A stretch of DNA of 33,318 nucleotides from contig JALFIX010000204.1 of the NCBI GenBank assembly GCA_022775105.1, positions 1 through 33,318 on the forward strand, read 5' to 3'. The notes below the pieces were generated by a model, which was not told the DNA's origin, did not search any database, and worked only from the letters and a program-made list of their open reading frames with translations. Below are positions 1 through 8,095 of this stretch, one piece after another. The DNA is from Prevotella sp. Its GTDB lineage: Bacteria; Bacteroidota; Bacteroidia; Bacteroidales; Bacteroidaceae. The stretch's first letter is position 1, and each line of letters opens with the position of its first letter. Both the position numbers and the translations under genes were made by a program.

Positions 1-73
1 CAGAATCACTGAACTCAAAGATCAAATGCTTCCGGGCACAAGTGAAAGGAGTCAGAGACATACCTTTCTTCAT
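1..73 (-). CDS. Partial ORF running off the window edge, unknown (possible mobile-element gene)
   Basis: An ATG at 73 on the minus strand opens a frame starting MKKGMSLTPFTCARKH that stays open for 24 codons to the window edge. I do not recognise the product. It starts 8 bases past the stop of the truncated GH98-A gene, just where that gene's homology to its paralogues ends. This would fit the first gene of an inserted element such as an insertion sequence, but nothing in these few codons proves a transposase. It could also be a chance frame. Confidence 0.3.
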   Translation of the reverse strand, partial: MKKGMSLTPFTCARKHLIFEFSDS

Positions 74-80
74 GTATCGT

Positions 81-2177
81 TTAGCGACAGTTTTGGGTTA
101 GCATCCGTACACTCTTCCCACAGGGTTTGTCGGGTGCGCCAGAATACTTCACCACAATCTTGTAGTCCCCGGCCTTGTCCATCTTTATCTGATGGCGCAG
201 GCTTCCCTCCTTGTTGGTGCCTGTTTCCATGAATCCGTTGCCTGAGTGTCCGCGCACCTTGTTGCGCTGATTGAACTGATTTGTTATACATGCCTTTATC
301 GACTTGTAATCCATGTCCTCAGCCTCGATTGTTATCGGGCCGTTGTAGGCAGCAGGACTTGCGGGCAAGTCGGCAGTAAGTGTAGAGGACGGCAGATAGT
401 CGGTCTTACGTCCGGTTACATCACCCGAACACTTTACACTGACATCCACGGGACCGCAGTGGCTCACCTCCAAGGTGTAGGTCTTTCTTGAGGCATTCCA
501 GTCAGACTTTACCGTTGCAGTGGCTATGCCGCGTCGCGTCATGGTGTATGAAGGTTGCGAATTCGCTCCAACGATAACAATCTTGTCGGTCACGTTTGTA
601 ATGGTGTCGGTGCGGAAGTTGTTGAAGTAGAAGTCGATATGGTCGGCATATTCCCTTACGGCAGCTGCCGACAGCCTGCCCCATGTCATCTGAAGGCTGC
701 GGCAGGTGTTGTATTCCAAGTTCACCGTAGCTTTTGCCGTCGTCCTTGTGTTCAGATAGGTATAGGGAGTGTAGGTGATAAGCTGGTTCTTGTAGCGCGA
801 CACATACAGGTCGCCAGTGCTTGTTTCGGGATATTGTTTGTCGAAGGCTTTCACCTTGGCATCCTCGCTGCTCCATACCGTTTTATGCTCCGACTTCTTC
901 ACCTGTACCGGTATTGCCTTGGCAAGGTCGTCATACATGCCAATGCAGACGGGAATGGCCGCATAACGTCCGGTCTTCTTGAAGAAGGTGAGGTTTTCAT
1001 GCCAGTAGCCCGTTCCCTTGCTGTACGGGTCGTTGTCCTGCTTGTATAGTCCGTCGTAGAGCTCTTTCCAAGAGCAGTACTTGTCCTCGTCGCTGCCCGA
1101 GTTCAAGTCGGCAATTACCGCTATCTTGGTCTTCTCCACAACTTCCTTGCGTGTGGGGATGTAGAGTGAGCCGTCTATAATCTTGCGGAACATGTCAATC
1201 CATGCGTTGTCAAACTCCGGAAATGTGACCCAATTGCGGCGTGTGTAGCCGTCAACTGTAGTTGTGTTTGTCTCCTTGAAACAAGCGTACGGAATAAGCT
1301 CGGGGCCATCCCATACGGCACCGCCGTTGACGCAGGTCTGCTCCATCACTGTGCAGATGCCGGCTGAAATGGGGTAGAACTTGCCGTGGCCTTCACCAAG
1401 CATCACATCAGTGGCTCCCTTCCAACCGCAGCAGTCGTAGCGAACACCGTAGTTGGTGGCAAGGCCGGAGATGAACGGTGACAGGCAGACACTCTCGGTG
1501 TTGTACCAGCATGATGTGGTGGTGTATTTGTAGAGCCAAAGGCATGCCTCTGGATATTTTTGGCAAGCTGAAAGAAGTCGGCTGTTGCGCTTGAGCATTC
1601 CGTTGGGAGTAAGCCCATGCGACCAGATGTTGCCGCAGAAACTGATGGTGAGGAAGCCGCCATACTTGTGCGACAACTCTACCAAGTTGGCAAACAGCTC
1701 CAATCGTGTTGTCTGTGGGCTGGATGCCAGGTTGTCTTGATTGTCAAACCCCCAAAACTGCTCGCAGTAGTTCCAGCCGAGGAAGTTGGGGTAGTTCTTG
1801 AAGAAATACTCAAAGGTGACAAGGTCGGAATCCTTAAGGTGGGTCATACCGCCACTGGCAGGCTGGCACATAAACCACATCTTGTTCTTCTGACATACCG
1901 TTGCCCACGACTTGTAGGTCTGCACGGCATCCTGTGGCATCTTATACGTGCCTACACTCGTGTCAAACTGGCACGACATTGAGAGGTTCATGCAGACGTA
2001 AGGCTTAATATCGTCAGGCACGAGGTCGATGATTTTCTGCGGGTCGGCAGCATTCCACACGTCGATGTGTACTATCCATAACGGGTGACGCGAGTCAATC
2101 GGTCGCCGCTGCTCAACTGCCTGCATATTAAGCGCGCAAAGGCAGATGAGGACAAATAATAACAAAATCTTTTTCAT
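81..2177 (-). CDS. GH98 family endo-glycosidase, 3'-truncated (GH98-A)
   Basis: A secreted GH98 endo-acting glycoside hydrolase of 698 residues. GH98 enzymes are known as blood-group endo-beta-galactosidases and, in Bacteroides ovatus, as an endo-xylanase that attacks complex glucuronoarabinoxylan. The xylan-type setting here favours the latter. Visible are a signal peptide (residues 1-20), the family start RRPIDSRHPLW, and the active-site segments NYCEQFWGFD (Glu139, probable acid), YGVRYDCCGW and AVWDGPEL. The GH98 C-terminal domain follows, then the beginning of a CBM6-like domain (IEAEDMDYKS near residue 625). Paralogues GH98-B and GH98-C continue for about 350 more residues. Here homology stops after VVKYSGAPDKPCGK and ten unrelated residues lead to a TAA, so the binding domain is cut. 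The catalytic part is complete. It lies 14 bp downstream of GH98-B and is probably co-transcribed with it. Confidence 0.9.
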   Translation of the reverse strand: MKKILLLFVLICLCALNMQAVEQRRPIDSRHPLWIVHIDVWNAADPQKIIDLVPDDIKPYVCMNLSMSCQFDTSVGTYKMPQDAVQTYKSWATVCQKNKMWFMCQPASGGMTHLKDSDLVTFEYFFKNYPNFLGWNYCEQFWGFDNQDNLASSPQTTRLELFANLVELSHKYGGFLTISFCGNIWSHGLTPNGMLKRNSRLLSACQKYPEACLWLYKYTTTSCWYNTESVCLSPFISGLATNYGVRYDCCGWKGATDVMLGEGHGKFYPISAGICTVMEQTCVNGGAVWDGPELIPYACFKETNTTTVDGYTRRNWVTFPEFDNAWIDMFRKIIDGSLYIPTRKEVVEKTKIAVIADLNSGSDEDKYCSWKELYDGLYKQDNDPYSKGTGYWHENLTFFKKTGRYAAIPVCIGMYDDLAKAIPVQVKKSEHKTVWSSEDAKVKAFDKQYPETSTGDLYVSRYKNQLITYTPYTYLNTRTTAKATVNLEYNTCRSLQMTWGRLSAAAVREYADHIDFYFNNFRTDTITNVTDKIVIVGANSQPSYTMTRRGIATATVKSDWNASRKTYTLEVSHCGPVDVSVKCSGDVTGRKTDYLPSSTLTADLPASPAAYNGPITIEAEDMDYKSIKACITNQFNQRNKVRGHSGNGFMETGTNKEGSLRHQIKMDKAGDYKIVVKYSGAPDKPCGKSVRMLTQNCR

Positions 2178-2191
2178 AGCTTGTTAAATTA

Positions 2192-5100
2192 TTAGTTATT
2201 AATAAATATCTTCCTGATTTCACCTTTCTTCATACGCACAATGTTGAAACCTTTTTGGAGCGAGGGACGGCGACGACCATCACTGCCGTAGATGGCTACA
2301 GGACGGTTGTCCTTGTCGGTGAAGATACCGTCGATGCCGGTATCCACATCGGTATAGAGCTTACATTCGAGCAATATGTACTCTATATAGTCACCCCCGT
2401 TGGGGTTACTGAAACGGATGATGTAATTGGCTTCATTATCAATCTTGAACTTGATTCCGTGAGCTTCAGTGGAACTTAGGTCGGCATTAAAGACTCCGTT
2501 TGCATTTGGTTCTGCAACGTACTTGTCACTTTTGGCTATGCTCTTGCCTGTTGCCAAATCAATAATCTCCATGACATATTCCGGTTCGCCCTTCCACGCA
2601 GCCATATTACACTGTAAATAGTAGTTACCGGGAGAAAGGGTGAGAGAATAGTTATTCTGACTGCCGTACTCTGCATATTGGGAACGCCAATAGAGTCCCT
2701 TGCCCTGGAAGCCTGTGAAACCTTCAAATGTACGAGGACCAAGTCCATAAGTGTTGGGGTATTCCTGCACCTCACCACCTATATGCACACATCTCCATCC
2801 CTCGGGGAATGCTCCTCCTGCAACATCACTGAAATCGAGCGCCCACATCTGGTGCATACCCTCTGGCACTCCCTCGTCCTCATTCGGTTCATCCGGAGTA
2901 TCTGGCTCATCTGCCGAACCCTCGGCGAAAAGCGGCTGAAGTATTACGTTGTCATTGGGCATGGTCATTGTATTTGACTTGAAGTAAGGATGTTGGCGCG
3001 GATGGAACTCCCATCCCACGAACTTATATCCCTCATCAGCCTTGATATCGAAAGTAACGGTTTCTCCTTCGGCAGCCTCTGTCACATCCGCTTTTGCTGT
3101 TCCGTGTGAACCGGGAATAATCGTGACCTTATACTTCTCAGCCGGTGTGTTCTTGGGTACATATTGAATATAGTCAATCATCATATTAATACCCGACGTG
3201 TTGTTTACATAAACAGTGTTCTCTCCTGACTTGAGTGTCGCCACGACTGAAGTTTTCAGCCACTGGTTCACTCCTGTCTTCTGTATATCAGCCTGCTGCT
3301 TGGTGCCGTTGGCATCAATCTCTATCTTACCCGCCTTCTTGGTAGAGTTGTATTTCACCACAATCTTGTATTCGCCTGTTTCATTCATCTTTATCTGATG
3401 GCGCAGACTACCACTTGTATTAGTGCCGGTTTCGATGAATCCGTTACCGGAATGACCGAACACGTTTGCACGGGTATAGTAGGGGTTTGTTATATTAGCT
3501 GTAATATTGCGATAGTCCATATCCTCAGCCTCAATGGTCACGGCACCAGAATAGGGCTTGGGTTGAACGGGAAGGTCAGCTGTCAGCTGGCTGGATGGCA
3601 GATAGTCAGTTTTGCGTCCAGTAGCAGAACCGCTGCAATTTATCTTTATGTCAACAGGACCATTGTGGCTCACCGATAAAGTGAAAAGCGAGCGGGCAGC
3701 GTCCCATTCAGAAGTGACGCTGCCTGTAGTGGCTTCCGTTCTCTTGGTGAATGTGTAAGTTGGCTCTGACTTGGCACCTGTCACGACAATTATGTCAGTG
3801 ACATTCGCCACGGTGTCAATACGGTAATTGTTGAGATAAAAATCAATATGGTCGGAATACTCACGTATGGCGCCAGAAGACAATTTCCCAAATTCCAACT
3901 GAAGTTGGCTGCAAGTATTATAGTCGAGGGTCATACGGGCTTTTGCCGTCTTCTTGCTATTATATATAGAATAAGGAGTATATGCAATCATCTGATTTTT
4001 GTAGCGTGAGAGGTACAGATCGCCAGTGTATTTCTCCTGATATTGCTTGTTGAAGTCCTTCACCTTGGCATCCTCTGTAGGCCAAACGTTGTTACGCTTG
4101 GATTTCTTCACCTGGAGCGGAATAGCCTTTGCCAAATCATCAAACATTCCTATACATACCGGGATGGCGGCATATCGTCCTGTACTCTTGAAATAGCAGT
4201 TGTTGTCCATCCACTGTCCGTTTCCCTTGGCATTGAACGGGTCGTTCTGCTTGTAAATATTGTCATACAGACTTCCCCACGAGCAGTATTTGTCTTCGTC
4301 GCTACCAGTGTTCTGGTCGGCAATTACCGCAATCTTGGTATTGCCCACAACCTCTTGGCGTGTGGGAATATACATTGTGCCGTCGAGAATCTTGCGGAAC
4401 ATGTCAAACCAGGCAACCCGCAACTCGGGTTTGCTTGCCCAGTTGCGACGAGTGTAACCATCAACCTTAGTGTCAGGAGTGCTTTCGAAACAAGCATAGG
4501 TGATAAGCTCAGGGCCGTCCCATACTGCACCTCCATTGACGCAGGTCTGCTCCATCACAGTGCCTATACCTGCGGCAATGGGATAAGGTTCTTTGTTATT
4601 TTCGCCAGCCACGCTGGCCTTTGCACCATCCCATCCGCAATTGTCGTAACGTACACCGTAGTTGGTGGCAAGTCCAGAGATGAAGGGTGACAGACAGACG
4701 CTCTCACTGTTGTAGAAACACCACGGTTGGGTATATTTATAAAGCCACAGCACACACTCGGGATGCTTCATACATTCAGACAGCAGCTTGGTGCTGCGCT
4801 TGAGCATGGCATTGGGAGTGAGAGGATGCGACCATATATTGCCACAAAAGCTGATGGTGAGGAATCCACCGTATTTATAAGACATCTCGGCAAGACGTCC
4901 AAAGAGGTCGATGCGCGACTGCTGTGTACTTGAACAGCGATTGCCCGCCTCATCAAAGCCCCAGAACTGCTCGCAGTAGTTCCAACCGAGGAAATTGGGA
5001 TATGTCTTGAAGAAATACTCAAAGGTATCCATATCGGTGTCGAGAATATGGGTCTTGCCTCCACTGGCAGGTTGGCATGTAAACCATAGCCCGTTGTGCT

Positions 5101-5386
5101 GGCACACCGAAGCCCACGACTTGTATGTCTGCACAGCGTCCTGTGGCATCATATATACGGCACGGTCCATATCATACTGACACGACATGGAGAGGTTCAT
5201 ACACACGTATGGACGGATATCATCAGGTATGAGATCTATGATTTTTTGCGGGTCTGCTGCATTCCACACGTCAAAGTGTATCATCCACAGCGGATGGCGT
5301 GAATCTATCGGTCGCCTCTGCTTTGCTGCATTCATGTTAAACAAACCAAGACACAGCATCAAAAAGATAAGGACATTTCTCTTCAT
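2192..5386 (-). CDS. GH98 family endo-glycosidase, full length (GH98-B), probable endo-xylanase
   Basis: A secreted multidomain GH98 enzyme of 1064 residues. The frame is open further upstream (to 5440), but ATG 5386 is chosen because the signal peptide MKRNVLIFLMLCLGLF starts there. Domains in order: GH98 catalytic domain (about 24-350, with Glu139 in NYCEQFWGFD, RYDNCGW, and GPEL); GH98 C-terminal domain; CBM6-like domain opening with TIEAEDMDYRN (about 625-750); an InlB-like beta repeat (YKVTIIPGSHGTA, about 760-830); an acidic Pro/Glu linker; a C-terminal jelly-roll domain with no name I can give; and a tail ending LQKGFNIVRMKKGEIRKIF that resembles a type IX secretion or surface-attachment tail. 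It is the only unbroken member of the three GH98 paralogues here. Xylan as substrate is inferred from neighbours; blood-group-type galactoside cleavage is the alternative. Confidence 0.92.
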   Translation of the reverse strand: MKRNVLIFLMLCLGLFNMNAAKQRRPIDSRHPLWMIHFDVWNAADPQKIIDLIPDDIRPYVCMNLSMSCQYDMDRAVYMMPQDAVQTYKSWASVCQHNGLWFTCQPASGGKTHILDTDMDTFEYFFKTYPNFLGWNYCEQFWGFDEAGNRCSSTQQSRIDLFGRLAEMSYKYGGFLTISFCGNIWSHPLTPNAMLKRSTKLLSECMKHPECVLWLYKYTQPWCFYNSESVCLSPFISGLATNYGVRYDNCGWDGAKASVAGENNKEPYPIAAGIGTVMEQTCVNGGAVWDGPELITYACFESTPDTKVDGYTRRNWASKPELRVAWFDMFRKILDGTMYIPTRQEVVGNTKIAVIADQNTGSDEDKYCSWGSLYDNIYKQNDPFNAKGNGQWMDNNCYFKSTGRYAAIPVCIGMFDDLAKAIPLQVKKSKRNNVWPTEDAKVKDFNKQYQEKYTGDLYLSRYKNQMIAYTPYSIYNSKKTAKARMTLDYNTCSQLQLEFGKLSSGAIREYSDHIDFYLNNYRIDTVANVTDIIVVTGAKSEPTYTFTKRTEATTGSVTSEWDAARSLFTLSVSHNGPVDIKINCSGSATGRKTDYLPSSQLTADLPVQPKPYSGAVTIEAEDMDYRNITANITNPYYTRANVFGHSGNGFIETGTNTSGSLRHQIKMNETGEYKIVVKYNSTKKAGKIEIDANGTKQQADIQKTGVNQWLKTSVVATLKSGENTVYVNNTSGINMMIDYIQYVPKNTPAEKYKVTIIPGSHGTAKADVTEAAEGETVTFDIKADEGYKFVGWEFHPRQHPYFKSNTMTMPNDNVILQPLFAEGSADEPDTPDEPNEDEGVPEGMHQMWALDFSDVAGGAFPEGWRCVHIGGEVQEYPNTYGLGPRTFEGFTGFQGKGLYWRSQYAEYGSQNNYSLTLSPGNYYLQCNMAAWKGEPEYVMEIIDLATGKSIAKSDKYVAEPNANGVFNADLSSTEAHGIKFKIDNEANYIIRFSNPNGGDYIEYILLECKLYTDVDTGIDGIFTDKDNRPVAIYGSDGRRRPSLQKGFNIVRMKKGEIRKIFINN

Positions 5387-5408
5387 AAACAGTATTTTTA
5401 TTTTGAAA

Positions 5409-5454
5409 ACGGTCTTGACCATGCCACTTGTAAGCAGCATAGAGCCAAGACCGT
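5409..5454 (-). terminator. Intercistronic hairpin, possible partial terminator
   Basis: On the minus strand ACGGTCTTG (5454-5446) pairs with CAAGACCGT (5417-5409), giving a perfect 9-bp stem with a 28-nt loop followed by TTTT. It lies 40 bases after the GH10-like gene and just before the GH98-B start. The long loop makes a strong intrinsic terminator doubtful. It may lower read-through from the sus genes into the GH98 genes, or protect an mRNA end. Confidence 0.4.
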
Positions 5455-5493
5455 CAGCATTGGTATTATTCGGGATTTGAAATGAAATTCAAT

Positions 5494-7047
5494 TTATTTC
5501 AAAGCGTCAGCCACTTTGCCATAAGCAGCCTTACGGTTGAAACCACTATCCCACATTGCTTCGCGGGCATCGGCAAACGAGATTCCATATTGTTTATCCG
5601 CAGGAATAATCTTACGGTATTCCGATATGTAATAAGCAAGGTCGTCTGCCTCATCCTCTTCATCACCTATTGGCTTAAGACCAGAAAGACGGATTAACTT
5701 GCCTGTATTTGCCAAATCTGTCAACATCATGCTGAATGAAGACTTGTCGAGCTCGGAGGAAGTGAGGACTACATTAATGCCGTCGATACCGGGATTCTGA
5801 GCTAAGAAGTCCTCAAGGTCGAACATTACGAACGGGTCGCTGAGATATGTCTCAGAAATAAATGTCTTGAGTTCGCTCTTGCCTGCCTTGGCGATAGAAG
5901 CCACCTCAGAAGCATAGCTTTCACCAATGTTGTTGCGCCAATAGTTGTCCGGCTCTGTCACAGGACATTCAGCCACTACCCATGCGTCAACCAAGTCGCC
6001 GTAGGTGGCGACAAGAGTGTCAACATACTGCTTCACGTGGTTCATCACGATATCGTGACGCCTGTCGAGAGGATATTCGGTGTAGCCGAAATTCATTGCC
6101 TCATACTCCAGTACCATATTGGCAACATAGAAATCGGTGCCAAACTGCACAGGTCCGAACTCTATTGGGAACACACCTGCGTTCAACTCAGCCTCGCTGA
6201 GACCGCTGAGACCAGAGAGGTCATATTCATAGTGATTCCATGCGCCAACTGTCATTCCAGTAGTGCCACTGCCGTCGGCACTGAAGCCGGCGCCAATGTC
6301 AACGCGGAGCTTCATGGCGAACGAGTTGGCTGAGCCGTCGGTCATTGGCATCATGTCGAAGGAAAGCTTCTTCAGTCCGAGGTTCTTGCGGTTGGAAGGC
6401 ATGTTGAGGTTGAATGTCACCTGAGGTACGGAGATGCTTGCGCCAGAGATATGCAGACACTGTCCCTTCTCGCCCGTCGGGTCAGCATCTATGGCAATGG
6501 TGCCACCAGAAGCTGCGCCGTCGGTGAACATGCGATAGTTGCATGACGAGACATCGTCGGAATTGTTGAAGTCAATCTTGCTCTCAGCACTGTATTTCTC
6601 AGCATTGGCTTCCTCGCCGAGCTTTATTGTGGAGAGGTAGGTGGAATTGACCTTGGTGGCACTGAGAAGGGCAGGACCGAAGAGTCTCATGCCATTAGTC
6701 CTTGCCACGTCAGCCACCATAGCGGCATCGAAGTTGATGTTGCCTGCATTATCCACGATATTACTATGCTGCAGGATGCCTGTCACCTCAACCTCGTTGA
6801 AATTGGTAAGGGTAAGACTATAAATACCCTGCTGTGAGGTCAGGTCGGAGGGAATGATGGTCGTGGCGACCTTCATTCCTTGTGGAGCGTAGGCGGTGAG
6901 CACGTCGTATGCCGACAGACGCTCATATTCTGCCTGTGCTTCGGGCTTCTCGGTGCGGAAGTCCGACTCGCGCTCTTCGGCGCATCCCACAGTTAGAAGT
7001 GAGATGGCCGATATTGCGATATAATGCTTTATATTCTTCATTGTCAT
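5494..7047 (-). CDS. GH10-like lipoprotein with CBM insertion and degenerate active site, probable surface glycan-binding protein
   Basis: A 517-residue lipoprotein (lipobox LTVGC, Cys22) with a GH10 xylanase fold. The usual GH10 landmarks align: TNFNEVEVTG (family: SNFNEVTAGNAMKY), the alternating-helix segment ending RTNGMRLFG, DNYWRNNIGESY, GIDGINV, and the C-terminal FNRKAAYGKVADALK. A beta-sandwich of CBM4/9 type is inserted at about 165-315, as in Bacteroidetes Xyn10 enzymes. The catalytic residues are gone. The family GHTLxWHSQ is here GPALLSATK. The nucleophile motif TELD is LSGL (about 454-457). The acid/base motif VVNE is VVAE (Glu360 kept). It is therefore probably non-hydrolytic and sits at the operon place normally held by the GH10 xylanase. 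It starts 3 bp after the XusE-like gene. Lack of activity is inferred from motifs only. Confidence 0.8.
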   Translation of the reverse strand: MTMKNIKHYIAISAISLLTVGCAEERESDFRTEKPEAQAEYERLSAYDVLTAYAPQGMKVATTIIPSDLTSQQGIYSLTLTNFNEVEVTGILQHSNIVDNAGNINFDAAMVADVARTNGMRLFGPALLSATKVNSTYLSTIKLGEEANAEKYSAESKIDFNNSDDVSSCNYRMFTDGAASGGTIAIDADPTGEKGQCLHISGASISVPQVTFNLNMPSNRKNLGLKKLSFDMMPMTDGSANSFAMKLRVDIGAGFSADGSGTTGMTVGAWNHYEYDLSGLSGLSEAELNAGVFPIEFGPVQFGTDFYVANMVLEYEAMNFGYTEYPLDRRHDIVMNHVKQYVDTLVATYGDLVDAWVVAECPVTEPDNYWRNNIGESYASEVASIAKAGKSELKTFISETYLSDPFVMFDLEDFLAQNPGIDGINVVLTSSELDKSSFSMMLTDLANTGKLIRLSGLKPIGDEEDEADDLAYYISEYRKIIPADKQYGISFADAREAMWDSGFNRKAAYGKVADALK

Positions 7048-7050
7048 TTG

Positions 7051-8016
7051 TTATTTTACTGTGAATGTTTCGGATGCTATGCCTCGAGCCTGAAGCACGA
7101 GGGTGTCCTTGGTGGCATAGCTGACCTGCTCGTTGAGCTTCACGTTGTAGTCGAGATAGATAACATCGCGGTCCTGGTTGGATATGGCTTTCTTCTCGCC
7201 GTTCTCCACAAACCTGCCGCTGCCTGTCACTTCCACGCCGTCGGTGCCACTGGTGATGGTGCATGCGCCATCATTACCGAAGTTAAGGTGCAGTTCCACT
7301 GTCTTGTCCTTATTGTCAGCACCCTTGAATGCTAGAGGCAGGCAGTTGCCCGTGAGTGACAGTGTGCTCATCGACACGCTTTCGTCATACTCGATATACT
7401 CCTTGTGGCGCAAATTGGTGCTGCTGGTGCCGTTGATGTTCACGTTATCAACACCGCGACGCAGGTAGTAAGCGTGATACGGGTTGACATACTTGATGGC
7501 ATAGAGCACGTAGTTCTTGTTCTCAAGGATAGAGTCAGCTCCGCTAACGATGCTTGTCATGCGGATGGGCAGCACATAGTTCTTGCCGAGAGACTTCTCG
7601 TCTTTGAAGAACTCGTCGGTCAGTTCCACTTCCACACCGCCAAGAATTTTCCCTGCGGGAATGACAATCTGGTCTGAAGCCATCTTGTAATAGTTGGAAG
7701 GCAAGATTTCAATAGGATTGCCATCGCTGAAAGAGAGACCTTCGCAGAGAGTCGGGTCAACGGCAATCTTGACAGTGATGTCACGCTTATTGCCGTATGA
7801 ACCTCCCATGGTGGCAGTCACTCTCACCTTGTGCTGATTGTCGAGTGTGAGGTCAACCTCCTGGTCCTTGCCCAACTCAACGGTGCGCACAGGGTACTGT
7901 TTTGCGAAATACACCGTCTGATATTCGAAGTCGTCAAACTCAGGGTTGCCCGACTCGCACGATGTCATCGCAAGCGCCGCAACTGCGGCAAACATTGAAT
8001 ATATTAACTTTTTCAT
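7051..8016 (-). CDS. XusE-like surface lipoprotein (DUF1735 type)
   Basis: A 321-residue lipoprotein with signal peptide MKKLIYSMFAAVAALAMTSC (lipobox Cys20). The N-terminal half (about 30-175) has the pattern of DUF1735/BT_3987-like beta-sandwich domains (YPVRTVELGKD, SNYYKMASDQIVIPAGK, YVLPIRM). The C-terminal half looks like the companion beta-sandwich often paired with it. In xylan clusters of the xusABCDE type the fifth gene codes for such a protein, thought to bind polysaccharide at the cell surface. Here it follows the second SusC/SusD pair and precedes the GH10-like gene by 3 bp. No catalytic motif is seen. Function as a glycan-binding protein is inferred from context. Confidence 0.8.
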   Translation of the reverse strand: MKKLIYSMFAAVAALAMTSCESGNPEFDDFEYQTVYFAKQYPVRTVELGKDQEVDLTLDNQHKVRVTATMGGSYGNKRDITVKIAVDPTLCEGLSFSDGNPIEILPSNYYKMASDQIVIPAGKILGGVEVELTDEFFKDEKSLGKNYVLPIRMTSIVSGADSILENKNYVLYAIKYVNPYHAYYLRRGVDNVNINGTSSTNLRHKEYIEYDESVSMSTLSLTGNCLPLAFKGADNKDKTVELHLNFGNDGACTITSGTDGVEVTGSGRFVENGEKKAISNQDRDVIYLDYNVKLNEQVSYATKDTLVLQARGIASETFTVK

Positions 8017-8045
8017 ATAATTCCAAATAAAAGTTTCGTATTTGA

Positions 8046-8093
8046 ACTTTAATTCTTTAATCTTTTAATTCTTTAATTTCAAGCTTTGCTCGA
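8046..8093 (-). repeat. Hairpin plus four tandem octamers (spacer SusD2 to XusE-like)
   Basis: Read on the transcribed minus strand, a small hairpin TCGAGCAAAGCTTGA (8093-8079) begins 2 nt after the SusD2 stop. It is followed by four 8-bp units of the form ATTAAANN (8077-8046), ending in AGTTC. The same arrangement recurs in the next two spacers upstream in the operon. Confidence 0.75.
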
Positions 8094-8095
8094 CC

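Noticed and set aside
81..5386. Blood-group endo-beta-galactosidase role for the GH98 genes
   Set aside because: Possible by family, but operon order and the nearby GH43, GH8 and GH3 enzymes favour xylan; kept only as the alternative.
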